NCBI RefSeq assembly: GCF_004027225.2
Contig: NC_044282.2
Location: forward strand, 48,576,576 to 48,640,575
Direction: 5' to 3'
Origin: Strigops habroptila
Lineage: Eukaryota; Chordata; Aves; Psittaciformes; Psittacidae
Length of the DNA: 64,000 bases
The translations under genes and the position numbers were made by a program. This document shows positions 50,271 through 61,500 of this stretch, in pieces. The notes below the pieces were generated by a model. The model had not been told where the DNA came from, did not search any database, and worked only from the letters and a program-made list of their open reading frames with translations. The stretch's first letter is position 1; the number at the start of each line of letters is the position of its first letter.

Positions 50271-52089
50271 AAAAAACGGGCCATGAAGGGTAAAATTGCT
50301 AGCTTTTTTACTGGAATTAGGACATAGGTTGGTGTTCCTGTATGAAAGATGTGGATTATCTAGATGACAAAGCATTTGATTTTACTGTGGCATCCAGTAG
50401 AGTGGGACTTTAAAGAATAAACTTTATCAGGTCAATCTTTGCTAAGTTAATAAATCAGTTAAGTAGTGGGAACACCTAGCTATTAATTTGTCACGTATTA
50501 TTTATGTATTATTTCATTTATTCTATTTAGTTTTCATTATTTTATTTATTTTTTCCATGAGATGATCAATTCTGAAAAATGACTGCTATCTCTAACAATC
50601 AGAGGAGTTGAAAATTTTCTGAGGCTCCTGGCAGGTGCTGCTGCTTAACTTGACATTAAAAATTGTACCAGAAAATACTTCTAATTTCATTATAGATCCA
50701 TAATGTAGAGCTGTGGAGTGTCTCCTGGCAAAGAAAAGAAGTCAAGCTATTTGAAGATCCTGACAAGAGCAGTACAGACTGTTCCTGTTTGCTGCAAGCT
50801 TAGATCAAAAGGATTCTGAACTTTCCCAGCAGCAAAAAAATATTCTGTGCTATATCCACTAGCATGGTATGAGAACAAGAGTTTTACTAAATTCAGTATA
50901 ATTAACAGGTAGGCACTGGGTGTTTAACCTGTGACGTAAACTCATGTTTACTGCTGAAGTTGCTGCTGGCTGGTTAGTAAGTGAAAGACTTCTTGGAGTG
51001 GCTGGAGTAAAATGCCACATGCAAAACCACATGCAGTCTCTCTGGGGTTTGAAGAATGTTGGTTTCCTGGAGTACTGACATAGTATGGACTGACTTTAGG
51101 TTCGGAGTATAAACTTACAAACCTCAAACAACCTCAGCTTTAGTTGGCATTTATGAAAGTTAGGATAAAGGGCCTACATCCATCAAAGTCCAGTTTGTGA
51201 ACTCTCCCCTGTTTTAACTACAGCACCTTTTGTTCCCTGTATTTGAAATGTAAAACCATCTTTTGTTTTCTGAGGAAGTGGGGTATATGTGATTAGTCTT
51301 CCAGTCTGTCTTTTAATTCTGCAGCGATTTTGTTGCATGGGCCAGGTTCAGCCCAGCTTGAAAGGAGTGTCCATCACCAGTTGACAGCTTGAATGCGTCA
51401 CTTTCTTTTTAAGGGATAAAGGATTTTCACTGTATGGGAGCAAGCTGTGCTGTGCCAGTTGGCCTCAGAGCTTGAAGATGGTGTCTAACTTTTAAGTCAC
51501 GAGTTTAAAAATAATCTCTGTGTCCTAAGACAGGGCAGGCTGTGCGGCAAAGATTTCTTGTGAACAAGAGTGGTTGCAAAATTCTCTGTTTAGGAGTTTA
51601 GAAGACCTGATGGGTGGTGTAACTTGTTAAGAGTGTGAGTCCTTGTGTTTGGATTGTTTGCCCATAACTCTCCTGAACAGTGGGGTGTATGTACGATCTC
51701 AGCAACTGCTTCCCCACCAAGGAAGTTGTGGCTGTTTTACACCTAGAAATTTTGTTGCTTCAGCAGACCAAGCATTAACTGTGGTGAACTAAACCATGTA
51801 ATTCTGAGTCTGATTGTAGCCATCTTTAAGCTTAATCCTAGCTCAATATGAAATGTGTTTCTTACCATGCTTTAGGTTAGAAAAATCCCCAGTAGAAACG
51901 GAAGTATTTTTCCAAAGCAAACGAATAATTTTAAAAGTTTGCTTTCATCTGTCACCCTGGAGGCTTACTTCTGAACTTAGGTCTGTGCCTGCATGGTGCC
52001 AGCTTTTTGAAGAGTTCAGCTGATGTCCACCAAGATAATTAGGGGGCTAAGAGCTTATGACTAAAGAGTGGAGGCTGGTAGAGCTAGTT

Positions 52090-52412
52090 TTGTTCAGTCT
52101 TGAGGGTTTTCAGTTACCTGTTGAGGAGTATGGAGGAAACAGCGCCAGAATCTGAGAGGTGCACAGCGATAGGACAAGAGGCAACAGGCACAAGTTGCAA
52201 CAAGGGAATTTCAGATTAGATGTTGGGAAGAAAATTTTCACTATGAGGACAGGCAAACATAGGAACAGGAGTGCAGAGGGGCTGAGAAATCTCCATCCTT
52301 GAAGACATTGAGAACTTGACAGGACCAAGGTCATGGGCAACCTGGTTGAAGCTGGCCATCCTTTGGGCCAGGTGACCTGCAGAAGTCTCTTCCAACCTGT
52401 TGTTCTGTCACA
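52090..52412 (+). mobile_element. CR1 LINE 3' fragment
   Basis: Sense-oriented, diverged CR1: GTTCAGTCTTGAGG, then GATAGGACAAGAGGCAACAGG, GATGTTGGGAAGAAAATTTTC, CATCCTTGAAGACATTGAGAAC, and TCTTCCAACCTGTTGTTCTG near the end. The final ATTCTATG repeat is missing. It lies in LPIN1 intron 1. The 140-codon ORF antisense to it is not a gene. Confidence 0.85.
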
Positions 52413-52686
52413 TAGCATAGGGTGTGGCATGAGTTTCAAGTGCAATTCCCTATGAAAGAGCTTACCACTAGATTTGCATTCAGGAAGGCATGTTCCTAAT
52501 GTATAATAGAGGCCCAGAAGTGCTAATACCAATTGAATGATGGAGAACTAATATAATTGCTCTTTCTGCCATGAAGTTTTCATATGTTGATTTTTCCAGT
52601 GGGTGGCACTTTCTAGATACCTGCATTGAGGGCTGTACAGAAATGCTTCTCGAAACAGTATTTAGGGATTGTTCTTTCATTAGTTA

Positions 52687-53237
52687 ACATCTATCCTGGT
52701 TTTGCCTGGAACAGAGGTAGGTTTCTCCCTAGTAGCTGTTACAATGCTGGTTTTTGGCTTTAGTCTGAGAATAATGTTGATAACACACCGATATTTTTAG
52801 TTGTTAAGTAGTGTTTATGCTAAGTAAAAGACTTTTCAGCTTCTCACGTTTTGCCAGGTAGGAGGCTGGGGAGGGCACAAGAAATTAGGAGGGGACACAG
52901 CCAGGACAGCTGACCCCAGCTGACCCAAGGGATATTTCATACCATGTGGTGTCATGGTCAATATATAAACTGGGGAGAAAGCTGGCCAGGAGCCGCTTCT
53001 TGGGAAGAGGCTTGGCATTGGTCGGCAAGTAGTGAGCAATTGCATTGTGCATCACTTCTTTTGTATATTCTCTTTTTTCATTATCCTTTTCTGTCCCATT
53101 AAACTGTCTTTATCTCTACCCAAGAGTTTGCTCACTTTTACCCTTCCAATTCTCTCTGCCACCCCACTGGGGGGGCAGGGGAGTAAGCAAGTGGCTGTGT
53201 GGGGCCTAGTTGCCAGCTGGGGTTAAACCACAACATC
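52687..53237 (+). mobile_element. Solo ERVL-type LTR with 5-bp target-site duplication
   Basis: The LTR occupies 52692-53232 (541 bp), starting TATCCTGGTTTTGCC and ending GGTTAAACCACA. It is flanked on both sides by ACATC (52687-52691 and 53233-53237). A 5-bp duplication is the ERVL-class signature. It shares GAGAATAATGTTGATAACAC, a TATATAAACTGGGGAGAA promoter motif and the GAGCAATTGCATTGTGCATC block with the copy at 21085. It sits in LPIN1 intron 1 in the sense orientation. No interior remains, so it arose by LTR-LTR recombination. Confidence 0.93.
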
Positions 53238-54945
53238 TTGTATGCTAAACACTTCAAAAAGGTTTCTTTGGTTTCCAAAGTTAGTGCCTAGTTTTAATCT
53301 TAATCTTTTTGTGATTCATCTTCCCAGTTGTCAGATAGGGAAACCATCATTGCTTTTCGGGGGCAATGTAGTGATGATTATCATAAAGCCCAAAAGAACA
53401 TAAATAAATCTTCTGCGGAGCATGGTTTGTGTTCCAATACTTGTGTATTGCAACAGAAATAGATAAGAAAGCGAAGTTTCAGTACATCCTTTTGGGAAAA
53501 AACCTCACAGGTGGTCATTAATTAATTAGAACAGCTATGCATGAAGAGACCAGCCTTAATTATAGTATTTCCTAACTTTACAATTTTTTACTGTAATGCT
53601 TTCACTGTTGGGGTTTTTTTTTTAATAGTGTTTTGTTTCTAAGTATAAATCACAGTTAAATATTGGAGCTATTTTTACAGCATTTCAAATTTACAGCATT
53701 TTTGTTGTTTATGGGAGAACACAGCTGAAAGAGAATCCCTATTGTAGCAGATGATGCTGGTTAACACATGCTACACAGCTCAGTGCAGTGACTGTCTCTC
53801 AGACTGAGCTCAGTTCTGTTCTCATCACCATCAATGGGAGTTTCAGTGTTGCCTACCCTGCATGTGTCTCTTTTATCGATGTCCAGGTCATGTAGTACAG
53901 CCTAGCAAAGAACTTGTATGTGAGGTATATGCTCTATACTGAGTGCAAAATGCTGAAATCAGTATCTTAGAATCTTCAAGAGGTATTGGAAAAATAATGA
54001 AAACAATAGATGCTGAAAGTCCTTAAAATATGTACTATTTGGGAAGGTATCTGCTTAAATTCATTCATATTTTGAGAGCCCTTAAAAGACTTTTTCAACT
54101 TTCAAGTAAGTATGTCTAAGTATGCATGCTGTCTCATCTAGGGGACTAAGTGTATTAATGGATTATAAACAGGATGTGCATTAACAGGGTAGAATCAGGA
54201 AACTAGATACTAATTAAATCCAAGAGCAGAGAAGATAAAGCCAATCACTTCAATGGTAAACATATGCTTAATTTTCAATAAACCTGCTCTTACTAAAAGG
54301 TTGGTTTAAAAACCAAGAACAGTAAAGTTTCATTAGGAAGCACTCTAAAGTTCAGATGCTCTGGATTGAAGGTTGCTTGTCAAACCTTAATGTGTATCTA
54401 TTGTGCATATGTATGATAATAATCTTTTAAGAGGAGAAATCCCTGTAAAGTAGGAGAATAGTCTCTGACTTGAGTGTAGAGGAAGATTAGATCTGATAAA
54501 AACCATTCACTTGCCCTGCCCTTAAAAGCCTGTAGAAATACATGAGAAAAGTATATTTGTTATGGAGGGCAAAATAAATGGTAGGAGGAGATGTTATTTT
54601 GGAAGCAATGCTTTTCTCTTCAGAGACAATTGGAGACAATTATGAGCTGCAGAGTCTAAAAGTCTGACAATGGTTTTGAATGCAACTGATCTTATGAACT
54701 TTTGAAAGTTGTTACAATTCTCTGACTTGCAAGGTCTCTTTTGCTTTTGTCTTTGAATAGCTCTCTACAAACACACATCAGCTGTAAATAAATTAGGAGG
54801 GAAATCCTGATTCTATGTGTAGTTGTTAATTTGTGAGACAGAAGAATATCCCACTGCTGGAATCTCCATCTATCAAATGTGTCTAAAATATAAAGCTGGG
54901 ATTAAAATCTTATTTGTTCTCTCTTTTGCCTTGCAGGTCCAAACC

Positions 54946-55137
54946 ATGAATTACGTTGGACAGTTAGCAGGACAAGTGTTTGTAACTGTGAAGGAGCTTT
55001 ATAAAGGACTAAATCCAGCCACACTGTCGGGATGTATAGATGTAATTGTTGTACGTCAGCCAGATGGAAATCTTCAGTGTTCTCCTTTCCATGTTCGCTT
55101 TGGGAAAATGGGAGTTCTACGTTCTAGGGAGAAAGTG
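54946..55137 (+). CDS. LPIN1: LPIN1 (lipin-1), first coding exon
   Basis: The exon starts at 54937 after TTTTGCCTTGCAG, with a short GTCCAAACC leader and ATG at 54946 (A at -3). It encodes 64 residues, [20 protein letters not shown] to VLRSREKV, and ends at GTG/GTAAGA. This is the start of the N-LIP domain of lipins, Mg2+-dependent phosphatidate phosphatases that make diacylglycerol at the ER and also act as nuclear co-regulators. I chose LPIN1 over LPIN2/3 because residues such as [19 protein letters not shown] and [12 protein letters not shown] fit lipin-1 better. Exon phase is 0. In-frame continuation past 55137 is intron read-through. Confidence 0.96.
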
Positions 55138-56468
55138 GTAAGAAAATGGAGAATTTTGATATATTCTGTCAGTGGGTTAACTCTGATGGCATGACAGTTA
55201 CTGAATGTTCTGTGGTGTGCTAGTCAAGGTTTTCTTTAGACATTCTTTATAAAGTGGCCAGATTGAAGCAAAGTTCAATTAAAATGGTTGTTACTGATTC
55301 TTCCGTTTCAAAGCATAATTTGTAAGAGTTTGACTATTGTAAAAACAAAACAAGCATGACATTTGTAAGATTTATTTTCAATAAAGCAGAATTTTGAATG
55401 TGCTGATTTGGGCCTATACTAGATCTCATTAGCGACTGTGTATTAAGACCCCTTTGTTTAATGTGTTCAATAATAGTTACAAAAAGGGGGGTAATAATGA
55501 AGTAGTATTTTCAGATAACAGAATGTTGTGGTTAATTGAGACTATATAAAGCAGCAAGGACCTCGAGATAAATGTAACGAGGCTGAATGACCTGGCAATA
55601 TGATATCAGATGTGAAGTTGCCAGTGAGTGATGCATGACAGATTATTTTGGGAAATAATTTGTAACTACGTATAGTCTAGAATGTAGTTATTATTGTTCA
55701 GTGGAAAGATCCTAATGTCGTCATGGACATTGTTCAAGTCTTACATAAAACAGAAAGGAAGTCCGATATTTAGGATGGGTAAAAGTTGAAAATGTTACTG
55801 TGTCAATAGTTTGCTGTGTCCTAAAATATAACATTAATGTAGACTTTTCCAAGTCTCCAAAAAAAAAAAAAAAAAAGAGTGAAAATGGAGTCGATGGCAA
55901 GAAGACTTATGGGCAAAGAGGGAGATCCTCCTAAGAAGAAGTGGAAATAGTTGGGGCTGTATAGCGGTGAGATAAATGCATGGAAGAAAGAGATGCATGA
56001 ATTGTGTCGAGAATGTAGAACAATTTTTCTTGTTTGTGCTTTTCATGATGTGAAGAGAAGCCTGTTTAATGAATTCGAGAGACAGCATATTAAGAATTCG
56101 CATGTGGAAGTACTTCTTACGCAATTCAAAATTAGGCTTTGAATTGAAAAAGCAAAAAGATTTGTGTGGCAAGTGAAGCATTCAGAATTACATTTTAAAA
56201 GATTGAGGAGTTTATGTAATGACTATAAACCTCCCTAAGTAGAGCAGCAAGACAGCAATGAGCTGAATGAGTAAGAAAAACATTTTGACAGTTGATGACC
56301 CTGTGAAGTGGTGAGAAGAGAAAGAGAGTTCACTATTTTGCTTATTGTAAGGTTTCCTATACTTCCCTGAGAAGCATTTGCCTAGTGATAGTGGTAGGAT
56401 AGCTGAACAGGGTCTGTGTATCTAAAATAACTTTCTTTTCATATGAGAATATATTTATTTTCTTCCAG
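55138..56468 (+). other. LPIN1: LPIN1 intron 2
   Basis: 1331 nt from GTAAGA to TATTTTCTTCCAG. It contains an 18-nt A run at 55859-55876. After it lies about 350 nt with low stop density on the + strand (open frame 55951-56142), which I do not recognise; see findings. Confidence 0.85.
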
Positions 56469-56564
56469 GTTGACATAGAAATTAATGGAGAGGCTGTAGA
56501 CTTGCACATGAAACTAGGAGACAATGGAGAGGCTTTTTTTGTGCAGGAGAGGGATAATGATCAG
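56469..56564 (+). CDS. LPIN1: LPIN1 (lipin-1), second coding exon
   Basis: A 96-nt exon encoding 32 residues in phase 0, [20 protein letters not shown] to ERDNDQ, bounded by TTTTCTTCCAG and CAG/GTAAGA. It completes the conserved core of the N-LIP domain (roughly residues 65-96 of the protein). The [15 protein letters not shown] segment contains the invariant glycine-containing loop; the glycine of this loop is the residue whose change causes the mouse fatty liver dystrophy fld2J allele, and here it is intact (GDNGEAF). No damage is seen. Confidence 0.96.
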
Positions 56565-57761
56565 GTAAGAGTCAAAACTAATTTAAAGTTGTCAAAAATT
56601 CAATGCCTGCTCTTCAGAGTCAGTTTTGAATTTAGGAACTTTTGTTGAAAAATACACTTCTACCCATAGTACAGTTTCAAAATTTCTGGACAGTTTTCTG
56701 TTGTGGAAATTCAATACTGTGCAGTTTTTTGGGTTGCTGAGATTTGGAAAAATCTAAAGAAAGTAATCACATAACTAAAAAATAAATCATAGTTTATGTG
56801 CATGCCAGTGTGTGAGCAGAAATAACATGTACATTGTTCACATGCTCTGAAGGTGTGTACAACAGAGGTTTATATGTCGATGACCTGTTTTTTGCAGAAA
56901 TCTCTACTTTGAACATACACACTCAGCACAATGCCAGTAAAATTGCACATGCCCCGTAAACATCTGTGCACACAGTAATTCTGGTACTCACCAAAGACAT
57001 ATTCATGTGGAATTATATTTAAAAGAGAATGCCTGCTGTTGAGTCATGTGATTAAATACCAGTCTGTATAAGTTATGGTCACACTAATTTTGAACAGTCC
57101 CCACGTGTCATAAGAAAAGCTTTTTACAGTTATTTCTCTTCAGATATCCCAATAATTTTTGTCACTGTCCAGAGTGGGATGAGTTTTCAAATTCGTCATT
57201 GAGTACAATAGTAGTTTTAAGTGAGAGCTGTGTGCATGTGCAGTAGTCGTTTCTATATGTTTAAATCTCTGTGTGGTAACAGTTGTTCAGTGACTGAAAA
57301 TTGCTAGAAATTTTGCTTGAGTATCTAGAGATGTATGTATATGATTAAGAGGATGCTTGTGTGACCTAGTTATAAACCTCTGGCCTGTCTGACTACTGAC
57401 TGTTATCTGAGTTGTGAATAATTGGCTTTTACAAAATGTTCAGGCTATAGATTAGGATTCTGTTTCTGCTGTGTATGTAGCATCAGGTGGATAGACATTC
57501 ATGCCATAACCTGGCCAATATGAGATGCTCAGGGGATCCTCTTTATTGTAAGTGTTGTTTCTGGCTTGTCTAGGGAGATGTGTCTATGGAACAATTTCCA
57601 CATGCTATAGGATCATATTGAGCATCCAGGTGTCTAATCTTTGTTACTTTTCTGAGGAATAAATGACTTAGATTTTGGCAATTGTGAATAGATTTTAGAA
57701 CCAGATTTATGACTGGTGGAGGAACTAATATGTTGCATGGTTTGGATTTTTTCTTCCTCAG
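56565..57761 (+). other. LPIN1: LPIN1 intron 3
   Basis: 1197 nt between GTAAGA and TTTTTTCTTCCTCAG. AT-rich single-copy DNA with no recognised repeat or exon. Confidence 0.88.
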
Positions 57762-58096
57762 GAGGTAATTCCTCATCATCTCTCCACATCTCCCATTATG
57801 TCTGAGGGAACTGCTTTAATGGAAGCTCAGCTGAAGAGGAACTCCGTAGACAGGATAAGAAACCTGGACACCAGTGCATCCTCACAAGTACCACCCCAAG
57901 CCCATGGATCCCAGCTTTCTACTGAAACATCTCCAGTCTGTAGCTCTGTGAAAAAAAGGAGGAAGAAGAGGAGGAAGTCTACCCATAAAATAGACAGCTT
58001 AAAAAGAGAAGACAATGGCGACACATCAGAAGACGAAGACATGTTTCCCATAGAGATTAGCTCAGAGGAGGAGAAAGAACCGTTGGACAATTCACG
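57762..58096 (+). CDS. LPIN1: LPIN1 (lipin-1), third coding exon with polybasic segment
   Basis: A 335-nt exon: 111 codons plus two bases of a split Arg codon. It begins EVIPHHLSTSPIMSEG, contains the polybasic run KKRRKKRRK, and ends with SEDEDMFPIEISSEEEKE. In mammalian lipin-1 the polybasic run is both the nuclear localisation signal and the phosphatidate-charge-sensing element, and the surrounding Ser/Thr-Pro sites are mTORC1 and other kinase targets. The acidic SEDEDMFPIE motif is lipin-1-like and separates it from LPIN2. The acceptor is strong (TTTTTTCTTCCTCAG); the donor ACG/GTATAA is weak. If unspliced, the frame stops at 58143 after 15 more residues. Confidence 0.94.
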
Positions 58097-58466
58097 GTAT
58101 AACAGCAGAACTGAGATATGTAATGGAAACCTGATGCTGGGTTAATGTTCCATTCCATGCCTTCCAACAGTAATTTCTATTTAAGTCTACACATGGCTGA
58201 TGAACACGTTTCTATAAGAAAAAACTTCAGGCTAGAAAGTAATTGGGAATGATAGTAACAAAAATAATGAAAATTACATTGAAAACATAAGATCAATCTC
58301 CATCATGCTGTGAACTAGAAGGTGTGAATCAGATAATGTTTCTTTATCCTTTTAGTTCAGGTTATACTGATTCTTCTCTACCGTAGGGGTTTTTTGTTAT
58401 CTGAAGTGTATGACAGTTCAGTAATCAAGTATGGTTTTTAAATGTCACGTCTTTCCCTATACCTAG
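58097..58466 (+). other. LPIN1: LPIN1 intron 4
   Basis: Short intron of 370 nt with a weak GTATAA donor and CCCTATACCTAG acceptor. Phase 2 at both borders. No repeat was seen. Confidence 0.85.
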
Positions 58467-58586
58467 GATCCCTGTTCCAGATGTGTGTGTTGATGACGTA
58501 TGTGACATGAAGGCTCCTGCAGTTTCTGTGTTTTCTCAGTCTTCGTCTTACGCTCATTCAGATGGAGAATGGTCACCTCTTCAAAG
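58467..58586 (+). CDS. LPIN1: LPIN1 (lipin-1), fourth coding exon
   Basis: A 120-nt exon that supplies the last base of a split Arg codon, 39 full codons (IPVPDVCVDDVCDMKAPAVS... to HSDGEWSPLQ) and two bases of a split Ser codon. Borders are ACCTAG and AAAG/GTACTT. The SDGEWSP motif is shared by lipins. The first half (Cys, Asp and Val-rich) is in the weakly conserved linker between N-LIP and C-LIP, so identification depends on phase agreement and on the SDGEWSP end. Joining to the next exon gives SPSGSRPPTPKSDSEL, as expected for lipin-1. Confidence 0.9.
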
Positions 58587-61500
58587 GTACTTTTTCTGTT
58601 AGTACAGTTCTAATCTTCCTCTTTCCATTAATGTCTTATATGCTAGTGCTATATGAAGTCTTACTAAAAATGTTGGTATCAAACATGGTCAACGTCAACT
58701 ACTAGATGAGTGCTTTCTATATTTGAAATCAGGTAGTGCTCAAAAACTTCAGGTTAGCTTTGTCCTTGATTCAACAAATGCGTGCATACAATGCAGGCCC
58801 ACAAATTCTGAAGAATGTTTCTATCTGTTAATGTCGCTGTTTGTGTAGAAATACTACAGAGAGGATGAACGTTTTGTGAAATCTGAATCTTTGCCTGATG
58901 CACACACCTTGTAAAGACTTCAGTGAATGTGTGTATATAAATCTATAGTACTTTTGGTGTAATCCTTTTAAGAACTTGCAAGATTGGAGTTGATGTGTAA
59001 AAATAAGATTTACTTAAATGAATATGAGCCTTTGTGTCCCTTTCAAAACTAATCTATTGAATTGCACAGTTAAATAGACGTGTAATATTTACTGTGTGAG
59101 ACGAACACATACAGAAATTTGTTTACTCTTTCCTGTATGTGTATTTATGTGTGTGTGTGTATACCTTTGATGTCAGAACAGATCACTTTGGACTGACTTT
59201 CTTGTGTCTGTGGAACACTGTCAGAAGAAGACAATTTTTTGCCTAATGTGCACTGCATTATAATTCCAATGAAGCCCGTGTGTTTGTGTGCCCCTGTGCA
59301 CATGTGCCCCACATCCTCCATGCAGACTACTGGAGTGGAGCAATATTCGCAAGATGTTATTCTAAGAACTCTAATCTCAATATACTGTCTCTGTAGTTGA
59401 GGGGCAATGTAGTTGGAGCAAGGACTTAATTGAAATGTTTTGCATTGCATTCTGGAAGAAACTTTCCCTACTCACTATAAAGCTTATTATGATTAGCTTC
59501 CCCAGTCTGGTGACAGCACGTGTCAATACCCTGCCCCTTTGATGCCTTTTTGAACTGTATGTTCTGTTTGTTTTTTGGTTGCAGTATTCTGGATTTTGAA
59601 AACTCTAGATGTAAATTCAGCATTCATGTAGCTAATACATAAAGAGCTAAGTGTTAATCAGTGCTTGTGAATAATGACACCCTGTTTTTCTTTGTACCAA
59701 CATGCTGTGCTGTCCAGTAAGCCTATAGATTGCACAGGGCAAACCTCTCTTCTCGCTGTTCCAGCAGACGGAGGCCTTTCTAACTCTTGTCCTCAACAAT
59801 CTTCTCACTTTTCTCCTCCAGACAGGTAGAACAGTTGTCCTTCCTCTTTTCTGGGTGCTCTTTAATCCTTTTAACACATTAATAGTATGTGAACTTCATT
59901 GAACTTGTAACTGCACTTGTCGCTAACTCAGACACTTTGGAAGAGACATTGAAAACCACTTCCTCTGCTTGCTGCTTTGTGGGCATTGCCTGGAGGTAAA
60001 TTACCTTGATGAATCATCTGTTGAGGATGGCTAATATAAAATCAGGCCGATGAAAACCTGGATTAAAATTGAAATTAATGAAGATGATTAAAAAGAAAAA
60101 AAAAAGGGAAGAATTTAGGTAGTGAAAACTTACATTCCTGTGAAGATTGGTGTTTCTATGTGGCTTTTTACAGTCAGTGTATATTTTAAGGACATTTTTA
60201 TTCCATGGCTTTCCTGACTTGTTTGCTTGTGCATAGGTTGCAAAAGTAAAAGCAGAACAAAGGTCTCCGAGGTTAAGTGAGCAATAAGGAGTACAAAACT
60301 TGCAGTGGGAGGAGCCCAGTACCAAAAGAAAACATCTCTTCCTTTGTTCCCTGGTTTGGGGGAGGGGGAGACTTTGCAGTGGGGGAGTATCTTACAGAGT
60401 AAAGATGGCACAATAGATAAGGCATACTACTTCTCTGTGGTGTAGGATTCCTCTGACTGTAGACTCTCTTCTGCAGAGCTGTAAGTGGATGCAGATACTT
60501 TTGATGATATCTTGAATTTGAGATGTCTCAAGATTCTGCAGCCAGGCCCTTTCTCTCCATTAAGTGAGCGGACAGAAATCACAGCTACTCAGTTAAAAAA
60601 AATAAAAGTAGGTATCTGAATATGACCTCTACAATTCTCCATTAATGCTGGGAAAGGTTTGAGTAATATATCAGGCTAAATTGGTCATTGCTTATCTCAG
60701 CAGAGATGCCATGCTAGGTGCCTAAGTCTGCATAGAACTGATAATCTTGAGGTTTTTCCCAGCTTCTAGGTCTGCCCTCTTTAACCTGACCATGTTGCAT
60801 TACTAGTCAAGGTGAGATCCTGGGACATTCAAGGCTGTTCTCCTTAGTGTTTTTCATGGCAATGAAGGGCAAGTGCACAGGTTGGGAGGGAGCAGTGATG
60901 TGCTCTGGGTGGCTCCATGAACTTTGCTCTGGAGTTCACCCATCCTGCAGTCTACATACACAGCTAAAGTGCTGTAGTAAAGTGCTGTAGTAATTTGTCT
61001 GAGTAAGGTCCTCTCTGTGTATTCAACTGTTTTCCTTGATGTGAAATAAGAAACTCTATTATGGCCACCTCAAAGGAGCTTCAGAGGTTCTCAGCTGTTG
61101 TGACATGTACATGAGGTACGTCTCTTTCCTTCTATCTTTTCCCAGTTTATTTGGCCTCAGTCGAGATAGGACTTTTTCTCAGGTCGCACTGCTGCTTTCT
61201 CAGGGCTCTCTTAGCTTTCAGTGGGAAACGCTGCAAAGATCAGCGTGGTTTCCTGTTGCAGAACTGCCAACTACAGGTCAGGTTCCGTATTCTTGACATT
61301 GGATTACAGTAAGTGCAGTCATAGTGGTTAAGGAATACATAGGACCGTGACCGGAATATTCAGCATTTATGGGACGTGAATCAGATATGCTGATCTAAAT
61401 TACTGAACTGAAGCAGTGTGGACAGAAAGGGTGGCACTAGTTTGGTCTGGAATATCACAGCAATCTGTGTAAGGCAAGAAAATTTCAGCTGGGCTGGGTC

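Larger units (their letters stand above)
47068..54936 (+). other. LPIN1: LPIN1 intron 1
   Basis: About 7.9 kb between the CpG-island donor and the CTTTTGCCTTGCAG acceptor. It contains MIR-like fossils (48885, 50190), a CR1 copy (52090-52412) and a solo ERVL LTR (52692-53232). The rest is AT-rich single-copy DNA; no further coding exon was recognised. Alternative non-coding first exons would not be visible. Confidence 0.7.

Noticed and set aside
52110..52532. 140-codon minus-strand ORF
   Set aside because: It is the antisense of a CR1 3' fragment and runs past its end.
57827..58090. 87-codon minus-strand ORF opposite the LPIN1 polybasic exon
   Set aside because: Antisense shadow of a confirmed coding exon.
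61161..61276. Possible cassette exon in LPIN1 intron 5 (GGCCTCAG acceptor, CTACAG/GTCAGG donor)
   Set aside because: The length of 116 nt is not a multiple of three, so inclusion would break the frame, and the reading does not resemble known lipin-1 alternative exons as I recall them.
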